A stretch of DNA of 64,000 nt from Neokomagataea anthophila (lineage in GTDB: Bacteria > Pseudomonadota > Alphaproteobacteria > Acetobacterales > Acetobacteraceae): NCBI RefSeq assembly GCF_018122595.1, contig NZ_JAGRQH010000001.1:62001-126000 (forward strand). Reading direction: 5' to 3'. Within the stretch, counting starts at the first letter, position 1, and each line of letters starts with the position of its first letter. The translations under genes were made by a program, and so were the position numbers. Positions 1 through 9,650 of the stretch are shown one piece after another. The notes under the pieces were generated by a model that saw only the letters and a program-made list of their open reading frames with translations, was not told the origin of the DNA and did not search any database.

Positions 1-1017
1 ATACCCATGCTCTGACGGTGCGTTCTTCATCAAAGATTTCAATAAATCCTGCGCGGCAATACCGTTAAAAAAGACATTTTGGAAACGCGTACTATAAGCC
101 TGAATATCAATATAAGCGTTCACGTTATATTTCTGCGTAAACCATGACGACGTTGCATCAACAAACCTTACACCAAAAGCCAGAATACAATCTGCTTCTT
201 CAACATAGTTAAAAACCGGTTGTGCTGCTGATTTCCCACCATACATCCCTAAGAACAGGGGATGATTTTCAGAAATCAGGGCCTTACCTGAATTGAGCGC
301 TACAAAAGGAATATTAAATGCCGTAATCACTGCTTCCAGTTGTTCTGCCAACTGATGACTCCGCACCAACCCATCAACCATAATCAATGGCTTTTCAGCC
401 TTTGCCAATTGTTTGAGCACAACATCCGTCAGATTATTCAAGCTTGCTTGGTCCGTTACTGTGGATCTCGTCACAAGCCCCCTCTCCGGCACCTCAATTT
501 CTAAATAGCAAATATCGGATGGCAACTGGAGATAAACAGGCTTCTTTTCACGCAAACACGCCGCCAAAACACGATCAATCTCATAATAGGCATTCTCAGG
601 CGTAATCAGAGTGTGTGCGACCGTAAACTCTGCAAAACATTTACGAACATTATCGTAATTTCCATCCGCCAGCGTATGATGCACCAGCGCATTCGTCTGT
701 ATTGCTTCCAGCGGCGGCGCGCCTGACAAAGACAAAACCGGAACCCCCTCAGCATAAGCCCCAGCAATACCGGCAATCGTACTCAGATCACCAACACCAT
801 AAGTAGTTAAAACCGTTGAAAATCCCGAAATCCGTGCGTCACCGTCCGCAGCATAAGCTGCATTCAGCTCATTACAATTCCCTATAAAATCAATACGCTC
901 GTCCTTCTCAACAAGCTCTAAAAACTCAAGGTTATAATCCCCAGGCACGCCATAAATCCGATGGCAACCAGCCTCAACCAAACGCTCAATAAGAAACTGC
1001 CCAATAGAGATTTTCAT
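1..1017 (-). CDS. ThDP-dependent 2-keto-acid decarboxylase (pyruvate/indolepyruvate type), N-terminal part
   Basis: The reverse strand is open from an ATG at 1017 to the window edge, giving 339 residues of a protein whose family is usually about 550 residues, so the 3' third lies outside. The N-terminus has the GVPGDYNLEFLE region, the catalytic Glu in GNCNELNAAYAADG, the YGVGDLS segment and the paired histidines in VHHTLADG that mark pyruvate and indolepyruvate decarboxylases. These cytoplasmic enzymes remove CO2 from 2-keto acids to give aldehydes. The spacing and motifs look closer to the indolepyruvate/broad keto-acid branch than to classical acetic-acid-bacterial pyruvate decarboxylase, but this is an impression. 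Residue 63 is Asp where the family often has Tyr (ADGDAR against ADGYAR). It is divergent from a LysR regulator, a likely controller. Confidence 0.85.
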   Translation of the reverse strand, partial: MKISIGQFLIERLVEAGCHRIYGVPGDYNLEFLELVEKDERIDFIGNCNELNAAYAADGDARISGFSTVLTTYGVGDLSTIAGIAGAYAEGVPVLSLSGAPPLEAIQTNALVHHTLADGNYDNVRKCFAEFTVAHTLITPENAYYEIDRVLAACLREKKPVYLQLPSDICYLEIEVPERGLVTRSTVTDQASLNNLTDVVLKQLAKAEKPLIMVDGLVRSHQLAEQLEAVITAFNIPFVALNSGKALISENHPLFLGMYGGKSAAQPVFNYVEEADCILAFGVRFVDATSSWFTQKYNVNAYIDIQAYSTRFQNVFFNGIAAQDLLKSLMKNAPSEHGY

Positions 1018-1137
1018 GATCGGCCCTAACCCTATCAACTCATGCTGTACTATGGGCACTTTATGTGGCGGAGTTTCTCTCTATAGAAAAATCAAAAAAT
1101 GTTAGGACATGTTATCATAAATTTTTATATCTAGAGC
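1018..1137. promoter_or_regulatory. Divergent promoter region between decarboxylase and LysR regulator
   Basis: This 120-base AT-rich spacer separates two divergent starts. LysR regulators commonly bind such spacers and control both genes. I could not single out a convincing T-N11-A operator or -35/-10 pair by eye, so only the arrangement supports the call. Confidence 0.4.
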
Positions 1138-2037
1138 ATGATCGACCTCAATCTCGTCCGTGTCTTCATCGCTATTTATGAAACTGGCAGCTTAAGCGCC
1201 GCAGGGGAGCGGCTGCATGTCAGCCAACCTTCCGTCAGCTATTCCCTCGCACGCCTCCGAGACATCCTCCACGATCCACTCTTTCAAAGATCTAAACACG
1301 GGGTCAGCCCAACCTTCTTTAGCGAACAGCTCTATCAACGCCTCCGTACCCCGATCACCGCAATTGAAAGCGCCATTGAAGATATTCACGGCTTCCACCC
1401 GGCAACATCCAATCGCCGTTTCCGCATCGCAATGTCTGATGTCGGCGAGATTTTTTTTCTGCCATACATCATGCAGCGTCTTCAAAAAGAAGCGCCCGAC
1501 ATTGTGATCGAAGTCATTAATGTGAATATCGAAAAGCTAGGATATTGGCTCGCTTCAGGCAAAATCGATGCAGCCTTATGCAACCGCGGCTCTATTCCCA
1601 TAGCATCACAAGGCGAGACTGTTTTTACGGATAAATACGTCTGCTTGTCTTGCAAACACCATCCCCGCCTCACACAAGCGCTCACATTAGAACAGTACCT
1701 AACAGAACGGCACATCGTCGTTACACCCGAAACAGGACATAATCTCGTCGAAGAGCGCCTCAGGGAACTGGGCTTAGAACGTCCCGTCGCGTTATATATA
1801 CCTCACTTCAGCGTGTTGCCGGAGATCATCCTCGGTACAGACCTCTTACTCACCCTCCCAAGCCGGGTGGCTATTATGCTCGCTCAAAAATATGACCTTC
1901 AATGGTTCGAACTCCCCTTCAACGTAAGACCACTGGATGTCATGCTCCGATGGAGCGAAAGCCACGCGGATTTCGGCGCACAAAAATGGTTCTTACAATT
2001 CCTGCGTGACAGCTTGGCGCGTATTTTAGACGAATAA
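1138..2037 (+). CDS. LysR-family transcriptional regulator
   Basis: This 299-residue protein has the standard LysR length. Residues 1-60 form the winged helix-turn-helix (LNLVRVFIAIYETGSLSAAG, then LHVSQPSVSYSLARLR), followed by a linker helix and a periplasmic-binding-protein-like effector domain from about residue 90. The start ATG is preceded by a weak AGAGC. It is transcribed away from the keto-acid decarboxylase gene, the classic arrangement in which the regulator controls its divergent neighbour and itself. The effector cannot be told from the sequence. The family call is firm; the target is inferred from position. Confidence 0.92.
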   Translation: MIDLNLVRVFIAIYETGSLSAAGERLHVSQPSVSYSLARLRDILHDPLFQRSKHGVSPTFFSEQLYQRLRTPITAIESAIEDIHGFHPATSNRRFRIAMSDVGEIFFLPYIMQRLQKEAPDIVIEVINVNIEKLGYWLASGKIDAALCNRGSIPIASQGETVFTDKYVCLSCKHHPRLTQALTLEQYLTERHIVVTPETGHNLVEERLRELGLERPVALYIPHFSVLPEIILGTDLLLTLPSRVAIMLAQKYDLQWFELPFNVRPLDVMLRWSESHADFGAQKWFLQFLRDSLARILDE

Positions 2038-2103
2038 TATACGCGCCCACCGCCTCATTCTCGCGCACACTTTATTAACCCCCTCTCACGTAACACTGAG
2101 AGC

Positions 2104-3273
2104 ATGTCACTCCACCCAACCACTCCCCTGACCGAACGCATTAATGCCATACGTCTTTCTCGTGTTTCGGGCGTAGGACCCGCTAATTTTACAAAGCTCA
2201 TGCGCCAATACGGCTCTGCAACACAGGTGCTCGACAACCTGCCAGAGCGCTTCCTCCGCGCAGGGCGGGCAACCACCCCAGCCATTCCCTCACGCACGAC
2301 CATTGAAGCCGAACTCGCATGGCTGGACCAAAACCACGGGCGCGCGCTCTTGCGCTCAGACCCCGAGTACCCACGCCTCCTCAGTCATATCACGGATGCC
2401 CCGCCCGTCCTCTTTACGCGTGGTGATGTCCGTAAGCTGTCCCAACCTGCCATCGGTATTGTCGGGGCACGCAATGCTTCCGCCGCAGGCATCCGTATGG
2501 CCGAAAGTCTGTCCGCTGAAATGGCGGCTCATAATCTTTGCGTCATTTCAGGCTTAGCGCGGGGAATCGATTCGGCAGCCCACCAAGCCGCCCTCCACCC
2601 CGGTCTCACTGTCGCTGCGATTGCCAGTGGCTTGGACCATATCTACCCGCCTGAACATACACATCTTCAACACGCCATAGCCGAACGCGGCTGCCTCATT
2701 ACAGAAGCCCCACTCGGCACTATTCCTCAGGCACGACATTTCCCACGGCGTAACCGCCTTATTGCAGGGCTTGGACTCGGCTGCGTGGTGGTCGAAGCCG
2801 CATTACATTCCGGCACACTCATCACCGCACGCCTTGCACAAGATTATGAGCGTCCCCTCTTCGCTGTGCCCGGCTCTCCACTAGATCCACGGTCACGCGG
2901 TGGAAATATGCTTTTACGCCATGGTGCAATTTTAACAGAAAATATTCATGATATCTTACCAGAACTCTCATTACAGATGCCTGCCTACCTTCCGGCTCCA
3001 TGGTGCTTCAATCGGCAGAATACCTTAGGTTTCTCTGAATCCAGCATCCCTTGGGAAGGCCCCAAAATACAACCAAACACACCGCAAGAAGACCTCGATT
3101 TTATCATCGAACATATCCATCCTCTCTTATCTGTCACATCAGTAACAGTTGACGAGGTTGTAAGTCGCTGTCAGTTCTCCGTCTCGGCCGTACTTTCAGC
3201 CCTGACCGAATTAGAGTTGGGTGGAGTGCTGGAATTCGTGCCGGGGGGACGCGTAGCGCTCCTGCCAACATAG
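2104..3273 (+). CDS. dprA: DNA-processing protein DprA
   Basis: DprA loads RecA on incoming single-stranded DNA during natural transformation. The 389-residue product has an N-terminal SAM/helix-hairpin-helix-like region (LSRVSGVGPANFTKLM), then the Rossmann fold with GIVGARNASAAG, ISGLARGIDSAAH, FPRRNRLIAGL and VVVEAALHSGTLITA, and a C-terminal winged-helix domain (about residues 320-385). The usual GSR turn reads GAR here. It sits 27 bases before topA on the same strand, a dprA-topA pairing common in alphaproteobacteria, so the two are probably cotranscribed. It suggests competence capacity, but no other com gene is in the window. Confidence 0.95.
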   Translation: MSLHPTTPLTERINAIRLSRVSGVGPANFTKLMRQYGSATQVLDNLPERFLRAGRATTPAIPSRTTIEAELAWLDQNHGRALLRSDPEYPRLLSHITDAPPVLFTRGDVRKLSQPAIGIVGARNASAAGIRMAESLSAEMAAHNLCVISGLARGIDSAAHQAALHPGLTVAAIASGLDHIYPPEHTHLQHAIAERGCLITEAPLGTIPQARHFPRRNRLIAGLGLGCVVVEAALHSGTLITARLAQDYERPLFAVPGSPLDPRSRGGNMLLRHGAILTENIHDILPELSLQMPAYLPAPWCFNRQNTLGFSESSIPWEGPKIQPNTPQEDLDFIIEHIHPLLSVTSVTVDEVVSRCQFSVSAVLSALTELELGGVLEFVPGGRVALLPT

Positions 3274-3300
3274 AACAGATGCGGTAACGCCGGAGGGACA

Positions 3301-5991
3301 ATGACGGACGTGGTGGTGGTCGAAAGCCCGGCGAAGGCAAAAACGATCAACAAATATCTTGGAAGCGGCTATACAGTTCTCGCTTCCTTCGGACATGTCC
3401 GTGATTTGCCGCCCAAAGATGGCAGCGTCCGTCCGGACGAGAACTTTGCCATGGCATGGCAAACCGATGAGCGTGGCTCCAAGCAGATTTCTGCCATTGC
3501 CAAAGCCCTCAAAGGCGCCAAAAACCTCTATCTCGCGACTGACCCGGATCGTGAAGGTGAAGCCATTTCATGGCATGTCCGCAGCGTCCTTGAAGAAAAA
3601 AATCTTCTCAAGAATCTGACCGTCCACCGCGTCACCTTCAACGAAATTACCAAATCTGCTGTGCAGGCGGCCATGGCGGCCCCGCGTGAGTTAGATCAGC
3701 CGCTAATTGATGCGTATCTCGCCCGCCGCGCATTGGATTATCTGGTCGGTTTCACGCTCTCTCCGGTCCTGTGGCGCAAACTTCCGGGCAGCCGTAGCGC
3801 TGGCCGCGTGCAATCCGTAGCACTGCGCCTCATCTGTGAACGCGAAGCAGAAATCGAAATTTTCAAACCACGTGAATATTGGAGCGTCACAGGGGGCTTC
3901 AAAACGCCCGCTCAAACTGCCTTCCAAGCGAAACTGACGCAGCTTCACGGTGAAAAGCTCGACCAATTCAGCTTAAGCACAGAAGCCCTCGCCTTTGCTG
4001 CACGTGATACCGTCCGCGCAGGCAACTTCACCGTCCGCGCCGTTGATCGCAAACGCACAAAGCGGAACCCACCACCGCCCTTCACAACATCTACGCTCCA
4101 GCAAGAAGCATCCCGCAAGCTCGGCATGAGCGCGCAAACCACAATGCGGACAGCACAGCAACTTTATGAAGGTGTCGAAATCGGTGGGGAAACCGTCGGT
4201 CTGATCACCTATATGCGTACCGATGGCGTAACAATGGCACAAGAAGCCATCAGTTCTATCCGCGGCCATATCGGGCACGCCTTTGGCGCGGAATACGTCC
4301 CGGCTTCCCCACGGGCTTACGCGACTAAAGCGAAAAACGCACAGGAAGCCCATGAGGCCGTCCGCCCTACCGAAATCAGCCGTACCCCCGCACAGGTCTC
4401 AGCAACTCTCAGCCCAGACCAAAAGCGCCTTTATGACCTGATTTGGAAACGCTCAGTCGCATCTCAAATGCAATCCGCAGAGATGGACCAAGTCGCCGTT
4501 ACTTTAGCTGATGACAGCGGGAAAACGCTTTTACGCGCCACCGGCTCCACCATTGCCTTTGATGGCTTCTTAAAGCTCTACATTGAAGGACGTGACGACA
4601 GCAAAACGGGCGATGATGAAGACGGCCGCCTTTTACCTCCGATGAAGGAAGGGGACCGCATCAGCACGACAGCCGTTGATGCCGAACAGCACTTCACACA
4701 GCCACCACCACGCTACTCAGAAGCGTCACTCGTCAAAAAGATGGAAGAGATCGGCATTGGCCGTCCATCAACCTACGCTTCCGTCCTCAGCGTTCTACGC
4801 GATCGAAACTACGTCCGCCTCGAAACACGGCGCTTCATGCCAGAAGACCGCGGGCGCTTGGTCACAGCCTTCCTGACGTCCTTCTTTGAGCGCTATGTGG
4901 ACACAAGCTTCACGGCCTCTCTTGAAGAGCAATTGGACGACATTTCCGGTGCGCGGGCTGATTGGCACGATGTCATGGCCGCTTTCTGGCGTGACTTCTC
5001 CGCTGCGGTCGATCAAACCAAAGACCTGAAAATCTCCGATGTCATCGATGCCCTCGATGAAGATCTTGGGGCGCATTTCTTCCCTGCCAAGGAAGATGGT
5101 ACAGACCCACGTTCCTGCACGGCATGCGGCACAGGCCGTCTTGGCCTGCGACTGGGTAAGCATGGGGCATTTATCGGCTGCTCCAACTACCCGGAATGTC
5201 AGTTCACGCGCCGCCTTGTCGCGGATGATGGACAAGATGACGGCCTAAAAGACGGCATGCGCGTGCTGGGACAAGACCCCACCACACAAGAAGACATCAC
5301 GATCCGCCGTGGCCCTTATGGGCTCTATATTCAACGTGGTGAAGCCGACCCGAACGATAAGAAAGCTAAGCCAAAGCGCACCACCATCCCTAAGGGGTTG
5401 GATGGTAACACCATCACATTAGACCAAGCTCTCGGCCTGCTCTCCCTTCCACGTGTCATCGGCCCTCACCCTGAGACTGGCGAAACCATTGAGGCTGGCC
5501 TCGGCCGCTTCGGGCCTTACGTCAAGATGGGAGCCATATTCGGCACTTTGGATAAGGACGATGATGTCCTCACCGTAGGTCTTAACCGCGCAGTGGATAG
5601 TCTGGCCAAAAAACTCGCTTCCATTCGTACGCTAGGCGCACACCCCAAAGACAACGAACCTGTGATGGTACGTAAAGGCCGCTTTGGTCCCTACGTACAA
5701 CACAAACAAATGATCGCCACGCTCGCAAAAGATCGCAGCATGGATGACGTCACTTTGGACGAGGCCCTCGCTTTGCTCGCGGAAAAGGGTAAACCCCTTA
5801 AGGGTGGTGCTAAAAAAACCACAGCGCGCAAAACAACGACAAAGACCGCAGCAAAAACAACCGAGAAAACTGCGACCAAAACAAAACGCGCTACCGCCGC
5901 CAAAAAAAGTACAACGGCTACGAAAACCACGAAAAAGCCTTCTTCACGTACAACAAAGGCCAAAGAAACCGCGTCCAAAGACGGCGAGTAA
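3301..5991 (+). CDS. topA: DNA topoisomerase I
   Basis: This type IA topoisomerase relaxes negative supercoils in the nucleoid. The 896-residue protein begins with the Toprim domain (VVVESPAKAKTINKYLG, and the acidic YLATDPDREGEA). The catalytic tyrosine lies in GLITYMRTDG near residue 305. A four-cysteine zinc module sits around residues 603-630 (CTACGTG to GCSNYPEC), followed by repeated FGPYV-type C-terminal domains. The last 60 residues are a Lys/Thr/Ala-rich tail, a low-complexity DNA-binding extension typical of this lineage. A strong ribosome site, GGAGG, is 4 bases before the ATG and decides the start. It follows dprA closely. Confidence 0.97.
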   Translation: MTDVVVVESPAKAKTINKYLGSGYTVLASFGHVRDLPPKDGSVRPDENFAMAWQTDERGSKQISAIAKALKGAKNLYLATDPDREGEAISWHVRSVLEEKNLLKNLTVHRVTFNEITKSAVQAAMAAPRELDQPLIDAYLARRALDYLVGFTLSPVLWRKLPGSRSAGRVQSVALRLICEREAEIEIFKPREYWSVTGGFKTPAQTAFQAKLTQLHGEKLDQFSLSTEALAFAARDTVRAGNFTVRAVDRKRTKRNPPPPFTTSTLQQEASRKLGMSAQTTMRTAQQLYEGVEIGGETVGLITYMRTDGVTMAQEAISSIRGHIGHAFGAEYVPASPRAYATKAKNAQEAHEAVRPTEISRTPAQVSATLSPDQKRLYDLIWKRSVASQMQSAEMDQVAVTLADDSGKTLLRATGSTIAFDGFLKLYIEGRDDSKTGDDEDGRLLPPMKEGDRISTTAVDAEQHFTQPPPRYSEASLVKKMEEIGIGRPSTYASVLSVLRDRNYVRLETRRFMPEDRGRLVTAFLTSFFERYVDTSFTASLEEQLDDISGARADWHDVMAAFWRDFSAAVDQTKDLKISDVIDALDEDLGAHFFPAKEDGTDPRSCTACGTGRLGLRLGKHGAFIGCSNYPECQFTRRLVADDGQDDGLKDGMRVLGQDPTTQEDITIRRGPYGLYIQRGEADPNDKKAKPKRTTIPKGLDGNTITLDQALGLLSLPRVIGPHPETGETIEAGLGRFGPYVKMGAIFGTLDKDDDVLTVGLNRAVDSLAKKLASIRTLGAHPKDNEPVMVRKGRFGPYVQHKQMIATLAKDRSMDDVTLDEALALLAEKGKPLKGGAKKTTARKTTTKTAAKTTEKTATKTKRATAAKKSTTATKTTKKPSSRTTKAKETASKDGE

Positions 5992-6000
5992 CCTCTTCTC

Positions 6001-6018
6001 GGCCCTCACAAGAGGGCC
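6001..6018 (+). terminator. Hairpin after topA
   Basis: A 7-bp GC-only stem (GGCCCTC/GAGGGCC) with an ACAA loop begins 10 bases after the topA stop. No clear T-run follows, so it is either a weak intrinsic terminator or a 3' stabilising hairpin. Confidence 0.5.
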
Positions 6019-6063
6019 CTAAAGGCGCGCCTACCCCTCTTCTCTTTATGATGAAGCAGGGTT

Positions 6064-6111
6064 ATGGCGTATGCGTGGATTCAGACGCATGAGACTCCAC
6101 GCATACGCCAT
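6064..6111. repeat. Perfect 16-bp inverted repeat between topA and the S41 protease gene
   Basis: Arms 6064-6079 and 6096-6111 are exact reverse complements (left arm ATGGCGTATGCGTGGA) separated by a 16-base spacer. It lies just upstream of the protease start, so the transcript leader would fold into a strong hairpin. It may end topA transcription, shape the next leader or bind a dimeric protein. No U-run follows beyond three Ts. Confidence 0.75.
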
Positions 6112-6125
6112 TTGGAATCACGTCT

Positions 6126-7865
6126 TTGCGCCACGCCTTCCCTTTTCCTTTTTTTGTCAGGTCCGCGCAGTCCTATGCTACACGCCGCTTTGCGCCTGTA
6201 GCGCGAAATGCGTGCCTTACTGTCTCAACTGCTGTATTTATCGGGCTTTCAAGTACCCTATGCCCCGTGCTTGCGCAGGCTCCATCGCCCGCCGCCATAC
6301 AATCAGCCCCCACCAGCACTTTCCCAACCAATGACACACGTGATGTCATTACCGCAGCTCTGCGCTTTCTGTCTCCGCGCACATTAGACAGCCATAGCGC
6401 CCATGAATTTAGCCTCTGGGGTCTAGACGGCCTCACCGCCATCGACCCCACCATCACCATCCAAGAAGATCCAACTCCAACCCCTCCTACACCGCATGGT
6501 GCTTCAAGCGACAAACCCACGACCAGCATCACCCTAAGCGTAATCCGTGGGCAAACAGCACTCTTCCAACGCGTCGTGCCGGCAGATAACAATATTACTG
6601 CATGGGCTGCTCTCGTGGCAGACGCTTTGCAAGCCAGTTGGCAGGCGTCAGATGCCATTCATCAAAATGGCGCCGACGCATTGCTCCAAAGCTTCTTTGA
6701 TGAATTATTCAATCATCTTGACCCTTACTCACGCTATCTCGCGCCATCTTTTGCAGACCATGACCGCCAAAAACGCGTGGGACATGATGGCTCCATCGGG
6801 ATCACCGTCGATACAAGCGGTCACAACATGATTATTTCAGCAATCAATGCAAACGGCCCAGCATGGGAGGCTGGTCTCAATATCGGCCAGCACCTCCTTG
6901 CCGTGGACGGTCAAACAACCCATCACCAAGCGGCAGAGCGTGTTCAACACTGGCTCGAAGGCGAGACCGGCACTGATGTCACACTACAAATCGCAGCCCC
7001 CAACCATACCCATTCGACCGTAACGCTCACGCGCAGTGCCGTCCCCCCAGAAACGGTCTTCTTGGAGCATAATGGACGCTACCCCGTCCTCAAAATCACC
7101 TCATTTTCTTCTGAAACTGCGGAAGAAATGAGCCAATATCTCAGTCAAATTCTTCCCCCAGATGATGACCTCACACAAAACAAAGGGCACGCCCCCGCTA
7201 TTCCAGGTCTCATCTTAGATCTGCGAGGAGACCGAGGCGGCGTCGTCCAACAAGCCGTCACTACAGCGGCCCTCTTTCTTGACCACGGCATTGCGGTCAC
7301 AACGCATGGCCGTTACCCCCAAGCCAACCACATTTGGGCCGTACAAGGCGGCGACATGACGAGCGGCGCGCCTATTGTTGTACTGGTAGATGGTCGTACA
7401 GCCAGCGCTTCCGAAATTCTCGCGTCAGCCTTAGCGGACCATCGCCGAGCAGTCGTGATCGGCAGCGAAACATTGGGCAAGGGCCTCACCCAAGTCATTG
7501 GCCAAATGCCCAATGGTGGAGAGCTTTTCGTAACATGGAGCCGCAACCAAGCCCCCCTCGGCTGGCCACTCCAAGGCTTGGGTGTCATGCCCCAAATCTG
7601 CACATCTCAAGGCGGAAGCTCAATTGAAGAGCAGCTTAAAGCTCTTGAACACGGCCATAACCTTATGGAAGACGCCCTGCATACAGCCCGGGCTACCCGC
7701 GCACCCGTGACGGTTTCCAAAGTTCTCGCAATCCGTAATCAATGCCCCGCAGCGCTCGGTACAGATGCTGATATGGAGATTGCCTCCAGCATTCTCTCCT
7801 CCCCACAGCTCTACGCAGCGGCCATCAATGCTGTGCCGGACGAAAACAACGCCCCTTTGCATTAA
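6126..7865 (+). CDS. Periplasmic S41 (carboxyl-terminal processing) peptidase with PDZ domain
   Basis: The 579-residue product has a secretion signal ending near VLAQA (about residue 51), a PDZ domain around residues 220-315 (GSIGITVDTSGHNM to GQHLLAVDGQTTHH), and an S41 catalytic core. GRTASASEIL carries the nucleophilic Ser, and the Lys of the Ser-Lys dyad is in GKGLTQVIG. Such enzymes trim or degrade envelope proteins from their C-termini. No ATG or GTG occurs between the upstream in-frame stop and the signal peptide, so the TTG at 6126 is the likely start, with a poor ribosome site. A strong inverted repeat lies in the leader. Family assignment is secure; the substrate is unknown. Confidence 0.88.
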   Translation: MRHAFPFPFFVRSAQSYATRRFAPVARNACLTVSTAVFIGLSSTLCPVLAQAPSPAAIQSAPTSTFPTNDTRDVITAALRFLSPRTLDSHSAHEFSLWGLDGLTAIDPTITIQEDPTPTPPTPHGASSDKPTTSITLSVIRGQTALFQRVVPADNNITAWAALVADALQASWQASDAIHQNGADALLQSFFDELFNHLDPYSRYLAPSFADHDRQKRVGHDGSIGITVDTSGHNMIISAINANGPAWEAGLNIGQHLLAVDGQTTHHQAAERVQHWLEGETGTDVTLQIAAPNHTHSTVTLTRSAVPPETVFLEHNGRYPVLKITSFSSETAEEMSQYLSQILPPDDDLTQNKGHAPAIPGLILDLRGDRGGVVQQAVTTAALFLDHGIAVTTHGRYPQANHIWAVQGGDMTSGAPIVVLVDGRTASASEILASALADHRRAVVIGSETLGKGLTQVIGQMPNGGELFVTWSRNQAPLGWPLQGLGVMPQICTSQGGSSIEEQLKALEHGHNLMEDALHTARATRAPVTVSKVLAIRNQCPAALGTDADMEIASSILSSPQLYAAAINAVPDENNAPLH

Positions 7866-7951
7866 CCGTGCATATCTCTTTTCGTACCATCGCTCTAAAG
7901 TGGCATCATCCCTCGCACTATAAATCGCAAGTGACATAAGGAAATCATCAC

Positions 7952-8302
7952 ATGCCCCGCCTCAAAACGGGCCTTTGGGTCCGCGCCACTCTGCGCCGCT
8001 TCAATGATGGCGATCATGCTGGCATGGTTTTGCATCGTGGTGATGAAGACGCCGGGGCTATTCTCATCGTGTTAGAAGATAGAGCGCGTAACCAAGTCAT
8101 TTTGCGCGAAGATGGCAGCACATGGGTTCGTACCCCGCTCACCAATAACGAGACGCTCCATGACTATATCGCACGACAACAACGCTATGATCCTGATTTA
8201 TGGGTGCTCGAATTAACCATACCTGACTGTAGCGCCCCACTGGAAAAAGAACTCGGCTCTCGCACTAATGATGATGAAGAACCCGAAGAACTCTTCTGGT
8301 AA
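7952..8302 (+). CDS. DUF1491 family protein
   Basis: This 116-residue soluble protein matches the DUF1491 pattern as I recall it: a leading TGLWVRATLRR strand, the GMVLHRGDEDAGAILIVL core and a following REDGSTWVR strand. The C-terminus is acidic (DDEEPEE). The family is largely confined to alphaproteobacteria and has no established function. An AAGGAAA ribosome site lies 8 bases before the ATG. It stands alone between the S41 protease and an OmpA-family gene, about 86 bases from the former. No signal peptide or membrane segment is visible. Confidence 0.75.
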   Translation: MPRLKTGLWVRATLRRFNDGDHAGMVLHRGDEDAGAILIVLEDRARNQVILREDGSTWVRTPLTNNETLHDYIARQQRYDPDLWVLELTIPDCSAPLEKELGSRTNDDEEPEELFW

Positions 8303-8472
8303 AGAGTAGCCAAAAGCGTAAAAAGCATGTGTAGATAAAAAGCCACAGACTGCACCAAAAGCAGCGAGTGTTATGCTACAAAACCCAACCTCCCATGCGG
8401 GAAGCGCGTTGCGTTTCAACGCAGTTTCAGCAAGAAACCATATCCGTATTGGGCAATTTGGAGAGAGATGAC

Positions 8473-9624
8473 ATGACCCGACGTTCCGCCCCCGGACACC
8501 TATTCGCCCGGGTCGGGCTCGTAGCCGGAGCCTCTGTGATGGCCCTTGGTTTGGCACACGCGCAACCAGTGCACGGCCTTTACATCTCTGGCGCTGGTGG
8601 CGTCGGCTGGAATCAAGACCAAGAAGTCCGCCTCTCTCCCAATTTTCCCAGTGGCCGTGACCGTTATGATTACGGCGTCACCGGCCTCGGCAGCATTGGC
8701 TGGGGCTTTGGCAATGGCTTCCGTGTGGAAGTTGAAGGCAATTATCGGAAAAACGACTTAAAGCAATTCCGCAGCAGCCAGTTCCCATCACGTACTCATG
8801 GCTACCAACAGGGCTACGGCGCCATGGTGAATGCTTTATTCGATATGGATATCGGCAAGTCATGGGTTTACCCATATTTCGGGGCTGGCGTTGGTTATGG
8901 CTGGCAACAGATGGACAGTTCTATCTTTGCCCCTAACAACACGTTTACACAGTTAGTCGCTGGCACTTCAGGTAACTTTGCTTACCAAGGTATTTTTGGC
9001 CTTTCCTTCCCTGTGCCGTGGGTCGTCGGCCTCTCCGCAACCACAGAATACCGTTTTTATTCACTGCTTGGCCCCAATAGCCACCCTGCCATCGCTGTCG
9101 GCACGCTTGGAGGGCATGGCGCCACACAGCCCTACGGCCTCAGCACGGGCAACCGCGATACACGCACAGACTTTAACCACTCCCTGCTGCTTGGCCTGCG
9201 CTATGAATTCAACCCAGCGCCACCGCCACCAGCACCGGCGAGCATCCCAGCCACGGTTCCGCCTGCACCAACACCAGCACGTACCTACCTCGTCTTTTTC
9301 GATTGGGACTCTGCAGATCTAAGCGAACGCGCACGCGCAGTCGTTGCGGAAGCCGCTAAAAATACAGGTTCCGTGCAGGTCACACATATTGACGTCAGCG
9401 GCTACACTGATAACTCCGCTGCACACCCCGGCGAACGTGGCGAGCACTATAATCTCGCACTCTCAGAACACCGCGCAACAAGCGTAAAAGCTGAGCTTAT
9501 CCGTGACGGCATTGCCTCAGGCATGATTGTCACACATGGCTATGGTGACGCACACCCACTCGTGACAACATCCTCAAACACTCGTGAGCCACAGAACCGC
9601 CGTGTTGAAATTGATCTAAAGTAA
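8473..9624 (+). CDS. OmpA-family outer membrane protein
   Basis: The start at ATG 8473 is chosen over an upstream in-frame one at 8368 because GGAGAG lies 7 bases before it and a signal peptide then begins at once (about 30 residues, cleaved after LAHAQ). The 383-residue product has an N-terminal eight-strand-like barrel (alternating aromatic strands up to about residue 245), an Ala/Pro linker (PAPPPPAPAS), and a C-terminal OmpA domain that binds peptidoglycan (FDWDSADLSE, then DVSGYTDNS, ending NRRVEIDLK). It likely anchors the outer membrane to the cell wall. A strong terminator follows. Confidence 0.9.
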   Translation: MTRRSAPGHLFARVGLVAGASVMALGLAHAQPVHGLYISGAGGVGWNQDQEVRLSPNFPSGRDRYDYGVTGLGSIGWGFGNGFRVEVEGNYRKNDLKQFRSSQFPSRTHGYQQGYGAMVNALFDMDIGKSWVYPYFGAGVGYGWQQMDSSIFAPNNTFTQLVAGTSGNFAYQGIFGLSFPVPWVVGLSATTEYRFYSLLGPNSHPAIAVGTLGGHGATQPYGLSTGNRDTRTDFNHSLLLGLRYEFNPAPPPPAPASIPATVPPAPTPARTYLVFFDWDSADLSERARAVVAEAAKNTGSVQVTHIDVSGYTDNSAAHPGERGEHYNLALSEHRATSVKAELIRDGIASGMIVTHGYGDAHPLVTTSSNTREPQNRRVEIDLK

Positions 9625-9650
9625 ACACATCTAAGCGCGAGAATATCTTT

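Noticed and set aside
6064-6111. Insertion-sequence ends
   Set aside because: Only 16 bases separate the arms, so no transposase could be held; no target duplication is seen.
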